Assembly: GCF_040050925.1 (NCBI RefSeq)
Contig: NZ_CP157390.1
Location: 1,860,001-1,924,000, forward strand
DNA: 64,000 nucleotides
Reading direction: 5' to 3'
DNA from: Leifsonia sp. NPDC080035
GTDB taxonomy: Bacteria > Actinomycetota > Actinomycetes > Actinomycetales > Microbacteriaceae
Every line of letters begins with the position of its first letter. Position 1 is the first letter of the stretch. This document shows, one piece after another, positions 38,396 through 47,030 of this stretch. The position numbers and the translations under genes were made by a program. The notes beneath the pieces are model-generated. The model did no database searches, was not told where the DNA came from, and saw nothing but the letters and a program-made list of their open reading frames with translations.

Positions 38396-40171
38396 GTGAC
38401 GCAGAACATCGTGGAGGACCGGGTCTGGTTCCCGGGGGCGCCGGCCGACGCCGTCTCCTACAGCAGGACCGTGGATGAGGCGTCCGGGCTGCGGGTGTCC
38501 GTGCTCGCGGCCGCCGGTTCCGCACTGCCCGAGCTCATGGTGCGGGGGAGCGGCGCCGGCCTCCAGCTCGAGGCGGGGGCGGACGGCGATGGTCCGTTCA
38601 CGCTCTCGCTCAGCCTGCCCCTGCGCGACCCGGTGACCCTCTGGACGCCGGGAAGCGAGGTGCCGCACGGGACCATGCCGGCGTCGTGGGCGGACGCGCG
38701 CCGGATCTCCGCTCTCGACGGCGTCGCGATCGGCTGCCTGCTGACGACAGGCGACCGCGCGGCTCTGACGTATGGGGCCGAGACGGAGGGGGCTCCGCTC
38801 TCGGTGCGAGGCGGCGTCGTCGAGGAGACGGCGGAACTGCTGGTCGCGTTCGAGACGGAGCGCCCCGGCGCCGTCCTGCGGGTCCGTGTCGACCTCACCG
38901 GCGGTGCGTTCGCCGAGTCGGTCCGCGGGATCGGCGCGTGGCTCGGCCGCGACGTGCCCGCGTCGTCGAGCCGCGACGAGCGACCCGTGTTCTGCACCTG
39001 GTACTACGCCCACCAGGACGTGCGCCAGGACGATCTGCAGCGGCAGGCGGAGCGGGCGGCCGGCCTCGGGTTCGGCACGGTCATCGTCGACGACGGCTGG
39101 CAGACCGGCGAGCACGAGCGGGGGTACGGGTCCGCCGGCGACTGGCGTCCGGACGGCCGGAAGCTGCCCGACCCGCGCGGACTGACCTCGAGGCTGGAGT
39201 CGCTCGGGCTCGCGACGATGTGGTGGATCGGCACCCCGTTCCTGGGCGAACGGTCCGACGCGTACGGCAACCCGGCCCTGCCCATCCTGTACGAGGTGCC
39301 GGAGCTGGATGCGGCGGTCCTGGACGTGCGCTCGCCCGCCGCGCGACGCCACATCACCGACCGGGCGATCGCACTGCTCGCCGAGGCGGGCGGCGACGGG
39401 TTCAAGCTGGACTTCCTGGAACGGTTCGCCCGGCCGGTCGAGACCCCGCCGCCGGCGGACGCCGACCACGACAGCGCGGAGGATGCCGCGCTCACACTCG
39501 TCCGCGAGCTCGTGGAGCGCGCCAGGCAGGTTCGGCCGGAGCTCATGGTGGAACTGCGCGAGCCGTACATCGGAGCCGATATCCGCGCGCTCGCATCGAT
39601 GGTCCGGGTGGAGGACTGCCCGGTCAGCCCGGTCGAGAATCGCGTGGGCATCGCCGACCTCCGGCTCGTCGCACCAGGGACGGCCGTCCACTCCGACCCG
39701 GTCATGTGGGCGGAGTCGGACTCGCCCTCCCGGGTCGCGCATCAGCTGCTGAGCGCCATCATGGGCGTGCCGCAGGTCTCCGCCGACCTGATCGGGATGC
39801 GCCACGACCATGCCGAGGTCCTCGCGTTCTGGCTGGGATTCTGGACGCGGAACGCCGACACCATCCTGCACGGGCGCTTCCTCCCTCGCCGCCCCGACCT
39901 CTCCTATCCGGTGATGGAGGCGCAGGGAGAGAGCGCCGTCGTGATCGTCCGGTATGCCCCCGTCGCCGTCCGGATCCCTGCCGGGGAGTGGCGGAGCATC
40001 GCGATCGCGAATGCGGATCAGGAGGAGGAGGTGCCGATCCTCGGCGCGGTCGGCGGCTACCGGCTCGAGGTGCGGGACGCGCGCGGTCGGCTCGTCTCCG
40101 ATGAGCGGACCGACAGGGCGCCCGCGTTCGCGCGCATCCCGAGCGGAGGCCTGGCGACCCTCACGCGGTAG
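38396..40171 (+). CDS. GH36 alpha-galactosidase
   Basis: This 591-residue protein without signal peptide has the family layout: an N-terminal beta domain, a TIM barrel and a short C-terminal domain. The barrel carries VDDGWQ (about residue 235) and the nucleophile motif FKLDF (D339). Many GH36 enzymes are longer (about 700 residues), so this is a compact member. The enzyme releases terminal alpha-linked galactose from imported oligosaccharides. The start is a GTG four bases after the permease stop. Its 3' end overlaps that of the LigD-type polymerase gene on the other strand by 11 bp. Confidence 0.85.
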   Translation: MTQNIVEDRVWFPGAPADAVSYSRTVDEASGLRVSVLAAAGSALPELMVRGSGAGLQLEAGADGDGPFTLSLSLPLRDPVTLWTPGSEVPHGTMPASWADARRISALDGVAIGCLLTTGDRAALTYGAETEGAPLSVRGGVVEETAELLVAFETERPGAVLRVRVDLTGGAFAESVRGIGAWLGRDVPASSSRDERPVFCTWYYAHQDVRQDDLQRQAERAAGLGFGTVIVDDGWQTGEHERGYGSAGDWRPDGRKLPDPRGLTSRLESLGLATMWWIGTPFLGERSDAYGNPALPILYEVPELDAAVLDVRSPAARRHITDRAIALLAEAGGDGFKLDFLERFARPVETPPPADADHDSAEDAALTLVRELVERARQVRPELMVELREPYIGADIRALASMVRVEDCPVSPVENRVGIADLRLVAPGTAVHSDPVMWAESDSPSRVAHQLLSAIMGVPQVSADLIGMRHDHAEVLAFWLGFWTRNADTILHGRFLPRRPDLSYPVMEAQGESAVVIVRYAPVAVRIPAGEWRSIAIANADQEEEVPILGAVGGYRLEVRDARGRLVSDERTDRAPAFARIPSGGLATLTR

Positions 40172-41405
40172 AACCGCCGGGCCACTCCCGCCCCGCCCAC
40201 GGGTCGTAGTCCGCGACCAGCGCGCCCTGGGCCGGGCGGTCCGCCTCAGGGACGTGCTGCAGGTTGATGCGGACGCGATACCACTGCGAGCTGGAGCCGC
40301 GCATGCCGTCGACCAACTCGTCGGCGGGGTGCAGGCGCTCGGCGACGGCCGGGTTCGCGGTCTTCCAGCGCTCCAGCGCATCCAGGGCCTCGGGCTTCGT
40401 CTTGGTGCGTGCCACCTCGATGAGCGGCATCTGCGAGACCCGGCGGCCGGCGCCGTCCCCCGATCGCGGCGGCTTCTCCGCCGGCCCGAGACGCTTCGCG
40501 AGCCCGAGCAGCGCCTCCAGGGAACCGGCCTTCGCGTCGATGTCCTCGTGCGGGTCTCCGCGCTCGGCGAAGCGCGGCAACACGGTCGGGACGGTGAACT
40601 CCTCCGGCCGCCTGGAGCGCACCTCGTCCCAGTCGAGCGGGGTGGAGACGCGCGCGTCCGGCAGCGGGCGGATGGAGTAGGCGGAGGCGACCGTGCGGTC
40701 CTTCGCGTTCTGGTTGAAGTCGACGAACACGCTCTCGCCTCGCTCCTCTTTCCACCAGTGCGCGGTGGCGAGTCCCGGGGCGCGGTTCTCGACCTCCCGG
40801 GCGAGCGTCTCGGCCGCGAGCCGGACGTCCGCGAAGCCCCAGCGCGGCTCGATGCGGACGAGGATGTGCAGGCCGCGCGAGCCGCTCGTCTTCGGCCAGC
40901 CGGTCAGGCCGTGGTCCTGCAGCACCTCTCGGGCGACGAAGGCGACGTCGACGATCTGCGACCAGTCGACGCCGGGCATCGGGTCCAGGTCGACGCGGAG
41001 CTCGTCGGGATGGTCGAGGTCCTCCGCGCGCACGGCGTGCGGGTTCAGGTCGAGGCAGCCGAGGTTGGACACCCAGGCGAGCCCGGCGGCGTTCCGCAGC
41101 ACCGCCTCCTCCGCGGACGTGCCGCTCGCGTACCGGAGTGTCGCGGTGTCGATGTAGTCGGGGTGCCCCTCCGGGACGCGCTTCTGGAAGAACGGCTCCT
41201 GGCTCAGCCCCTTCACGAAGCGTTTGAGCACCATCGGCCGACCGCCCGCGCCGCGCAGCGCACCCTCGGCGACGGCGATGTAGTAGCGCGCGAGGTCGAG
41301 CTTCGTGAGGCCGGGCTCGGGGAAGACGACCTTGCCGGGACTCGAGATGCGCACCTCGTGGCCGTCGACCTCCAGGAACGTCTCGGACTTCGAAGACGGG
41401 CTCAT
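40161..41405 (-). CDS. LigD-type DNA polymerase domain protein (non-homologous end joining)
   Basis: This 414-residue protein is a stand-alone archaeo-eukaryotic primase-type polymerase, as in the PolDom of LigD. The metal-binding pair is D139-x-D141 (RVDLDPMPG), with the conserved SGSRGLHI and VFVDFNQNAKDRTVASAYS blocks. No ligase or nuclease domain is fused; about 100 extra C-terminal residues follow. It fills and extends ends during break repair with Ku and a ligase encoded elsewhere. The ATG at 41403-41405 follows a TACTTT -10 box by six bases, so it is probably leaderless; a longer start is less likely. Confidence 0.9.
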   Translation of the reverse strand: MSPSSKSETFLEVDGHEVRISSPGKVVFPEPGLTKLDLARYYIAVAEGALRGAGGRPMVLKRFVKGLSQEPFFQKRVPEGHPDYIDTATLRYASGTSAEEAVLRNAAGLAWVSNLGCLDLNPHAVRAEDLDHPDELRVDLDPMPGVDWSQIVDVAFVAREVLQDHGLTGWPKTSGSRGLHILVRIEPRWGFADVRLAAETLAREVENRAPGLATAHWWKEERGESVFVDFNQNAKDRTVASAYSIRPLPDARVSTPLDWDEVRSRRPEEFTVPTVLPRFAERGDPHEDIDAKAGSLEALLGLAKRLGPAEKPPRSGDGAGRRVSQMPLIEVARTKTKPEALDALERWKTANPAVAERLHPADELVDGMRGSSSQWYRVRINLQHVPEADRPAQGALVADYDPWAGREWPGGSTA

Positions 41406-41417
41406 CCCGCTAAAGTA
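41406..41417 (-). promoter_or_regulatory. Leaderless-type -10 element for the LigD-type polymerase gene
   Basis: On the minus strand TACTTT (41412-41417) is followed by six bases and the ATG at 41403-41405. Confidence 0.45.
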
Positions 41418-41547
41418 GCCCCGAACACCGCGGGCGGGCAGGCCCGGCATGTCATCCCCCAGAGCGATGCGGGGTCATCCCTTCGGCGCGCCGAAGCCCT
41501 CGGCAGGCGGACGCCGCGGGACGGGCGCCGCTCATAGCGTCGGGGAC

Positions 41548-42189
41548 GTGACGATCCTGCTGTCAGATCCCCGCGTCTCCGCCGTCCCCGTGCTCGACAC
41601 GGGCGAACCCCTCGTCGCGCTGCCCGCGCGCCTCGGCCCCGCCCGCGCCCTGGTGCGTGCGGGCGTGGCCGAGCGCCTGCTCCACGCGGCGACCCTGCTC
41701 CCGCCCGGCGTCGCGCTCCGGGTGGTCGAGGGGCACCGTCCCCTCGCCGGCCAGCGCGCGATCATCGAGCGGTACAGCGCCGAGCTGCGCGCGCTGCACC
41801 CGCACCTCGGCGAGGAGGAGCTGCGCACGCTGACCAGCCGGTTCGTCTCTCCAGTGGAGGTCGCCCCGCACGTCGCCGGCGCCGCGGTGGACCTCACGCT
41901 CGTGGACGCGGACGGGCACGAACGGGACCTCGGCACCGCCATCGACGCGACCCCGGAGCAGAGCGACGGCGCCTGCTACTTCGATGCGACCGGCATCGGC
42001 GAGGCCGCGGCGGCGAACCGGGCGCTGCTCGCCCGCACGCTCGGCGCCGCCGGGTTCGTGAACTATCCGACCGAGTGGTGGCACTGGAGCTACGGCGACC
42101 GGTACTGGGCCCTTTCCGTCGGGGCGCCGGCCGCGCTGTACGGGCCGGTCGACGAGGCCGCCGCCGGTGCCGGGGAGGCGGCCGCGTGA
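41548..42189 (+). CDS. vanX: D-alanyl-D-alanine dipeptidase (VanX-type)
   Basis: This 213-residue zinc peptidase has all VanX marks: R64 (EGHRPL), zinc ligands H108 and D115 (HVAGAAVDL) and H179, and the catalytic Glu E176 (EWWHWSYGD). It hydrolyses D-Ala-D-Ala. The GTG at 41548 is chosen because the domain starts there; an upstream ATG would add a low-complexity segment. A CATAGC -10-like box lies shortly before. The stop overlaps the alanine racemase start (GTGA), and racemase and ligase follow, so the operon handles D-Ala dipeptides. Such operons occur in glycopeptide resistance, but also in cell-wall recycling; VanH is absent. Confidence 0.88.
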   Translation: MTILLSDPRVSAVPVLDTGEPLVALPARLGPARALVRAGVAERLLHAATLLPPGVALRVVEGHRPLAGQRAIIERYSAELRALHPHLGEEELRTLTSRFVSPVEVAPHVAGAAVDLTLVDADGHERDLGTAIDATPEQSDGACYFDATGIGEAAAANRALLARTLGAAGFVNYPTEWWHWSYGDRYWALSVGAPAALYGPVDEAAAGAGEAAA

Positions 42190-43307
42190 GCGTCCGCACG
42201 GCGTCCCGGCATCGCACGACCCTGACCGTGGACCCCGCGGCGATCACCGCGAACGCGGCACTGTTCGCCGAGCGGGTCCCCGTGCCGATGCTCGCGGTCG
42301 TCAAGAGCGACGGCTACGGTCACGGCGCCGTGACCGTCGCGCGGGCGGCGCTCGCCGCCGGTGCGGCATCCCTCGGGGTGGTCGGCCTGGATGCGGCGGC
42401 CGAGCTGCGGGCGGCGGGCCTGACCGCCCCCATCCTGAGCTGGATGAACCCGGACGGCCTCGACGGGGCGCGGGCGGTGGAGCTGGGGGCGGCGCTCGCG
42501 GTGTGCTCGGTGGACCAGCTGCGGGAGGCGGCGCGCCCGGGTGCGGGCGTCGCCGTGCACCTCCAGCTCGACACCGGCCTCGCCCGCGACGGTGCTCCGC
42601 GCGAGGAGTGGCAGGCGCTCGCGGACGAGGCCGCGGCTCTGGAGGCCCGGGGCGCCGTGCGTGTGGAGGGGGTGATGAGCCACCTGGCGTCCGCGGACGT
42701 CCCCGGCCACCCCGCCACCCGGGCCGCCGTCGTGCGGTTCCGGCGCGGCGTCGAGGTCGTGGAGGCGGCGGGGTGCCGTCCGAGGTGGCTGCACCTGGCC
42801 GCCACCTCCGCGGCGCTGAACGACCCCGCCACCCACGGCACGCTCGTGCGGATCGGCGCGGGGCTGGTGGGCGCGGAGCTGTCCGGTCGGACGCGGCTGC
42901 GGCCCGCGATGCGCCTGCGCACGACGCTGATCGAGGCGCGGGACGCCGCGGCCGGCACGGCGGTCGGCTACGGCGGAACCTGGGTGGCGGAGGCGCCGAC
43001 CCGGCTGGGGCTGCTCCCGCTCGGGTACGCGGACGGGCTGCCGCGCATCCATGCGGGGGAGGCGTTCGTCACCGTGAACGGGACGCGGCGCCGCGTGGTC
43101 GGCGTCGTCTCCATGAACGCGACCGTGGTCGACCTGGGCGACACCGGCGCGGCCGTCGGCGATGACGTCGTGGTGCTCGGCGACGACCTACTCGGCGAGC
43201 CGACGGCGACGGACTGGGCCCGCTGGGCCGGGACCGTTCCGCAGGACGTGCTGACGGCGGTCGGGACCGCGGGGCGCGCCTCCCGCACGGTGGAGGAGAC
43301 GCGATGA
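42186..43307 (+). CDS. alr: Alanine racemase
   Basis: This 373-residue PLP enzyme has the fold-III barrel with the PLP lysine K40 in VVKSDGYGHG and the C-terminal beta domain. The motif containing the second-subunit tyrosine region reads VGYGGTW, close to the usual SYGxTW. The usual SMDQ block is SMNAT here, a change near the active-site entrance. It interconverts L- and D-alanine (or possibly serine) for the ligase encoded next. It is coupled to vanX and ddl by four-base overlaps. A second, housekeeping alr may exist elsewhere in the genome. Confidence 0.9.
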   Translation: MSVRTASRHRTTLTVDPAAITANAALFAERVPVPMLAVVKSDGYGHGAVTVARAALAAGAASLGVVGLDAAAELRAAGLTAPILSWMNPDGLDGARAVELGAALAVCSVDQLREAARPGAGVAVHLQLDTGLARDGAPREEWQALADEAAALEARGAVRVEGVMSHLASADVPGHPATRAAVVRFRRGVEVVEAAGCRPRWLHLAATSAALNDPATHGTLVRIGAGLVGAELSGRTRLRPAMRLRTTLIEARDAAAGTAVGYGGTWVAEAPTRLGLLPLGYADGLPRIHAGEAFVTVNGTRRRVVGVVSMNATVVDLGDTGAAVGDDVVVLGDDLLGEPTATDWARWAGTVPQDVLTAVGTAGRASRTVEETR

Positions 43308-44317
43308 GCGGCGTGCGCACGGTCGTGGTGCTCGGCGGTGGCACCAGCAGCGAGCACGACGTGTCGCTCGCCTCGGCGCGGGACATCGCGGCGGCGCTCA
43401 CGGGCGACCGCTGGCGGGTGGTCGAGTTCGTGCAGGGGCGGGACGGGTCGTGGAGCGGGCCGGACGGCGCGGCCGGGGTCGGCGGCCCTCCCGGCCTCCC
43501 CGGCCTATCCGGCCTCGCCGGCCTCGTCGCCGCGCTCGTCGACGCCGACGTCGTCATCCCCGCCTTCCACGGCGCGGGCGGCGAGGACGGGACGCTGGCC
43601 GGGCTGCTCGAGCTCGCGGGCGTCTCGTACGTGGGCTCGGGCGTCGGCGCGGGCGCCCTCGGCATGGACAAGCGGGTCACCAAGCTGCTCGCGGTCGACG
43701 CCGGGGTCGCTGTCGCGCCGGGCGTCGTGGTGACCTCGCCCGACGACGCGCGGCTGGCGGCCGTGCCGCTGCCCGCGATCGTGAAGCCGAACAGCGGGGG
43801 ATCCAGCCACGGCCTCGCCGTGGTGACCGACCGCGCGCGGCTCGCGGGCGCCGTCGCCGCCGCGCTCGACGGCGACGACCGGGTGCTGGTGGAGGCGATG
43901 GTGCGCGGGCGCGAGATCGACGTCGGCGTGCTCGAACTCCCTGACGGCTCCCTGCGCTGCTCGGCACCGCTGGAGATCGTGAAGGCGGACGACGAGGTGT
44001 TCGACACCGAGGCGAAGTACGGCCGCGAGCCGGCGTTCGCGCTGCCGGCGGACATCCCGGCCTCCGTGGCCGGCGAGCTGCAGCAGCAGGCGCGCACGAT
44101 GTTCCGCGCCCTCGGCTGCGCGGGGCTCGCCCGGGTCGACTTCTTCCTCACGGAGTCCGGGCCGGTGCTGAACGAGGTGAACACCTTCCCCGGCTTCACC
44201 AGCCGTTCGCAGTTCCCGCGGATGTTCGCGTCCGAGGGGATGGGTTATCCCGAGCTGGTGGAGACGCTGGCCGAGACGGCGCTCGCGCGTCGAGGCCGCG
44301 CTCAGCGGGTGCCGTAG
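43304..44317 (+). CDS. ddl: D-alanine--D-alanine ligase
   Basis: This 337-residue ATP-grasp ligase has an N-terminal SSEHDVSLAS (substrate Glu), IVKPNSGGSSHG (ATP loop) and the metal-binding LNEVNTFPGFT. In the omega loop the segment FDTEAKYG keeps the Lys-Tyr pair (K238, Y239) used by D-Ala-D-Ala ligases; D-Ala-D-Lac ligases lose this Tyr, while D-Ser forms keep it. So D-Ala-D-Ala is likely and D-Ala-D-Ser cannot be excluded. Residues 60-76 are an unusual Gly-Leu-rich insert (GLPGLSGLAGL) from a 9-bp DNA repeat. The 3' end overlaps the next, convergent gene by 16 bp. Confidence 0.9.
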   Translation: MSGVRTVVVLGGGTSSEHDVSLASARDIAAALTGDRWRVVEFVQGRDGSWSGPDGAAGVGGPPGLPGLSGLAGLVAALVDADVVIPAFHGAGGEDGTLAGLLELAGVSYVGSGVGAGALGMDKRVTKLLAVDAGVAVAPGVVVTSPDDARLAAVPLPAIVKPNSGGSSHGLAVVTDRARLAGAVAAALDGDDRVLVEAMVRGREIDVGVLELPDGSLRCSAPLEIVKADDEVFDTEAKYGREPAFALPADIPASVAGELQQQARTMFRALGCAGLARVDFFLTESGPVLNEVNTFPGFTSRSQFPRMFASEGMGYPELVETLAETALARRGRAQRVP

Positions 44318-44739
44318 GCGGACGCGCGCAGCGCATCCCGGATCGCGGCGAGCTCGGTGTGGTCGCCGGGAAGGGGAATGGCGCTGCGGATCGCGGGGTG
44401 CGCGGGCGCGACCGTCGAGTACTGGGCCTGCAGTGCGTGGGTGAGCAGGTGCTGGTAGAAGGTCACGATGACCGCGGCCCGGTCGCGGACGGCCTCGTCG
44501 TTCGGGAAGCACACGACATCCGCGAGCTCGTGCTCGACGGCGGCGAGCTCCACCCGGGCGGCGAGGGCGGCGCGCGCATCCATCCGCCCGCCCTCAGCGG
44601 CGCCGTGTCGGTCGAGCAGGCCGTCCGCCTCAGCCGTCGCATCCACGGCGCGGTCGAGGATGCGCAGCAGCTCGTCCACGTCGGGTCCGGCCTCGATGGG
44701 GCGTCCGTCCGGCTGTGTACCCGTGAACAACCACCGCAT
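44302..44739 (-). CDS. Conserved hypothetical protein
   Basis: This 145-residue soluble protein begins MRWLFTGTQPDGRPIEAG and is rich in Ala, Asp, Glu and Arg, with predicted helices at residues 20-45 and 60-110 (HELADVVCFPNDEAVRDRA, VIVTFYQHLLTHALQAQY). The start follows a GAGGGGGC sequence and a TAGTAT box at 44774-44779 (minus strand). A much longer open frame upstream exists but lacks coding character. I do not recognise the family. It converges with ddl, and is divergent from the MFS gene across a 208-bp gap containing a repeated GTGTACCCGTG. Confidence 0.55.
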   Translation of the reverse strand: MRWLFTGTQPDGRPIEAGPDVDELLRILDRAVDATAEADGLLDRHGAAEGGRMDARAALAARVELAAVEHELADVVCFPNDEAVRDRAAVIVTFYQHLLTHALQAQYSTVAPAHPAIRSAIPLPGDHTELAAIRDALRASAYGTR

Positions 44740-44934
44740 GCCGCCCCCTCGCGAACCGTGTACCCGTGCCGGGATACTAACGCGACCGTGACCGCCGGGC
44801 ACGCGGGTGGCTCCTCCGGAGGACCGGGATCGGACGCGGCGTGTCGCACCGGAACTCCGGAGAGTGCGGCGGGATGCGACCGGGATCTCCGGACGAGCCG
44901 ACCATCGACGTCCTGGAGGCGCGTACGCAGGGCG

Positions 44935-44947
44935 TAGCATCGCCTCC
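44935..44947 (+). promoter_or_regulatory. Leaderless-type -10 element for the MFS gene
   Basis: TAGCAT (44935-44940) is followed by seven bases and the ATG at 44948. Confidence 0.4.
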
Positions 44948-46129
44948 ATGCCCGTCGCGCCGGCCTGGAGCCCTGGAACCGTCCGCGACGCGACCGGGGG
45001 CATCGTCGCGCTCACCGTCGCCACCTTCCTCGCCGTCACGACCGAGATGCTGCCCGTCGGCCTGCTTCCGGCGATCGGCAGGGAGGTCGGCGTCTCCGAC
45101 TCCATCACCGGCCTGCTCGTCACGGTGTACGCGTTCATGGTCGCGGTGCTGGCCGTTCCGCTGACCGTGTCCACCTCGCGATTGCCGCGCAAGGGCCTGC
45201 TCGTGTCCACCCTGATCGCGTACACGCTGAGCAACGTCGTCGTCGCGCTCGCGCCGAACTTCGCCGTGCTCGCCGCCGGGCGAGCCTTCGGCGGGATCGC
45301 GCACGCCGTGTTCTTCTCCGTCAGCATCGGCTACGCCGCCCGGCTGGTGCAGCCCTCGCACACCGGACGGGCGCTGGCCGTCGTGACCGCCGGCGCCTCG
45401 GCGGGGTTCGTGCTCGGCGTTCCGCTCTCGACCTCGCTCGGCACCGCCCTCGGCTGGCGCGCCGCCTTCGGGGTGCTGGCGGCGGTGTGCGCGCTCACGG
45501 TCCTCGTGGTCGCGCTCCTGCTCCCGGCCGTTCCCGGCGGGGGCACCGCGCACCTGGGCGACGGCGCCGGAGCTCGCCGGATGCGGCTGGCGGTCGTCTC
45601 CACCACCAACGCGGTCGTCTACCTCGGGCAGTTCACCGTGTACACGTTCGTGTCGGTGCTGCTGCTGGCGGCGGGACTTCCGGCGGCGGGCGTCGGGCCG
45701 GTGCTGCTGGGGATCGGCGCGGTCGGGATGCTGGGCACCTGGTTCGCCGCGGTGACCCTCGACCGGAGGCCGAGGGCGGCCGTCGTCGCGCTGCTCACGG
45801 CGGTGACCGCCGGTCTCATCGCGGTCGGGATCGCGTTCCCGGCGCTCGCCGGCGTGCTCGTGGCCGCTGCGCTGTGGGGAGCGGGCTTCGGGGGAGTGGC
45901 CTCGGTGTTCCAGACGGCGGCCATCCGCAGCCGCGGGGCGTCGCCGGAGGTCACCGGCGCGCTCATCAACGCCACGGCGAACATCGGCATCGGCGGCGGC
46001 GCTGCCATCGGCGCCGCCGTGCTCGCCGGGCCCGGCCTCGGCTGGCTGCCGTTCGCCGGCGCCGCGCTGGTGCTCGTCGGCCTCGTCACCGTGCTCGGCG
46101 CCCGCGCATCATTCCCGCCGCGGCCGTGA
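44948..46129 (+). CDS. MFS transporter, DHA1/AraJ-like
   Basis: This 393-residue protein has 12 predicted helices. The loop after helix 2 carries STSRLPRKGLLV, a variant of the MFS motif A, and the sequence around GRAFGGIAHAVFFSVSIGYAARLV (in part) resembles the sugar-efflux and drug-efflux branch (AraJ/SotB). It is a single gene, convergent with the fucose lactonase gene. Export of sugars or small toxic compounds is inferred; the position beside the fucose locus leaves open a role there, but uptake is less likely for this branch. Confidence 0.85.
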   Translation: MPVAPAWSPGTVRDATGGIVALTVATFLAVTTEMLPVGLLPAIGREVGVSDSITGLLVTVYAFMVAVLAVPLTVSTSRLPRKGLLVSTLIAYTLSNVVVALAPNFAVLAAGRAFGGIAHAVFFSVSIGYAARLVQPSHTGRALAVVTAGASAGFVLGVPLSTSLGTALGWRAAFGVLAAVCALTVLVVALLLPAVPGGGTAHLGDGAGARRMRLAVVSTTNAVVYLGQFTVYTFVSVLLLAAGLPAAGVGPVLLGIGAVGMLGTWFAAVTLDRRPRAAVVALLTAVTAGLIAVGIAFPALAGVLVAAALWGAGFGGVASVFQTAAIRSRGASPEVTGALINATANIGIGGGAAIGAAVLAGPGLGWLPFAGAALVLVGLVTVLGARASFPPRP

Positions 46130-46160
46130 CGGCGACTGTCCCTCGCCGGTACGATCGCCC

Positions 46161-46196
46161 GTGCTCGAGCACCCCCGGAACGTGCCGAACGGGCAC
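46161..46196. terminator. Possible bidirectional terminator between MFS and lactonase genes
   Basis: A 12-bp palindrome, GTGCTCGAGCAC (46161-46172), and a short hairpin, GTGCC-N5-GGCAC (46182-46196), lie in the 69-bp convergent gap. Both are weak. Confidence 0.3.
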
Positions 46197-46198
46197 AC

Positions 46199-47029
46199 TC
46201 ATCGGGCGGCCAAGCGGTACGCGCGCTCGGCCGCCCCGGAGAGGACGTCGTGGCGTTCGGCGGGGGAAAGCCCTGCGATGAGCTCGACCGCGACCGCGTG
46301 CGTCGCGGCGTAGTCGCCCGCGAGCGTGGAGACCGGCCAGTCGCCGCCGTAGAGGACACGGGACGGCCCGAAGCTCTCGAGCGCGTGCTCCACGAAGGGG
46401 CGAAGCCGGGCGGCGTCCGAGCCGCCGCCGAGCGTGGTCAGCCCGGAGAGCTTCACGGACACGTTCGGGCGGGCCGCGAGCTCGCGGATGAGCCGCGCCC
46501 ACGGCCCTGCGCCCGCGCCGCCGACCGGCGGCGTCCCCAGGTGGTCGATCACGAGGTGCAGGTGCGGCAGCTCGTCCGCGATCGCGACGGCGTGCTCCAG
46601 GTGCCGGGGCAGGACGCCCACCACGTCGAACGCCCTCCCGGCATCCGCGAGCAGTGCGAGCGACGAGCGCACGGCGGGCCGTGCCAGCCAGTCGGGATCC
46701 GGCTCGTCGTGGATGAGGTGCCGCACGCCGACGAAGCCGGGATGCGCCTCCCACCCGGCCAGCTGCCGGGCCGCGGTCGCCGGATCGAGCAGGTCGACCC
46801 AGGCGACGACACCGGCCACGAGCGGTGACGAGACCGCGAACATCGCCGCCGAGTCCTCGATCGAGTTCGCGGCCTGCACCAGCACCACGCGGTCGACGCC
46901 CGCCCGTTCCAGCTGCGGCTGCACCTCGTCCAGGCCGAAGCTCCGGTTGATCGGCGCGAGCCGGTCGGTGAGCCAGGGGTAGTCGATGGCGTCGAGGTCC
47001 CAGAGGTGCAGGTGCGCGTCGACCGTCAT
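46199..47029 (-). CDS. Amidohydrolase-family L-fucono-1,5-lactonase
   Basis: This 276-residue TIM-barrel hydrolase of the amidohydrolase 2 family has the metal-binding start AHLHLW (H6, H8), an active-site H163 (VIDHLG) and D230 (LYGGDWP). Related enzymes in sugar pathways hydrolyse L-fucono-, L-rhamnono- or 4-galactono-lactones. It lies one base downstream of the alpha-L-fucosidase stop on the same strand and is controlled with it by the operator at 48.43 kb. It would open the lactone formed by the aldo/keto reductase to L-fuconate. Confidence 0.85.
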   Translation of the reverse strand: MTVDAHLHLWDLDAIDYPWLTDRLAPINRSFGLDEVQPQLERAGVDRVVLVQAANSIEDSAAMFAVSSPLVAGVVAWVDLLDPATAARQLAGWEAHPGFVGVRHLIHDEPDPDWLARPAVRSSLALLADAGRAFDVVGVLPRHLEHAVAIADELPHLHLVIDHLGTPPVGGAGAGPWARLIRELAARPNVSVKLSGLTTLGGGSDAARLRPFVEHALESFGPSRVLYGGDWPVSTLAGDYAATHAVAVELIAGLSPAERHDVLSGAAERAYRLAAR

Positions 47030-47030
47030 C

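Noticed and set aside
41548..44317. A functional vancomycin-resistance cluster
   Set aside because: No VanH, VanR/VanS or D-Lac-type ligase signature; kept only as a finding to test.
44716..44769. Repeated GTGTACCCGTG as an operator pair
   Set aside because: One copy lies inside the coding start of the hypothetical gene, and the spacing and symmetry do not suggest a binding site.
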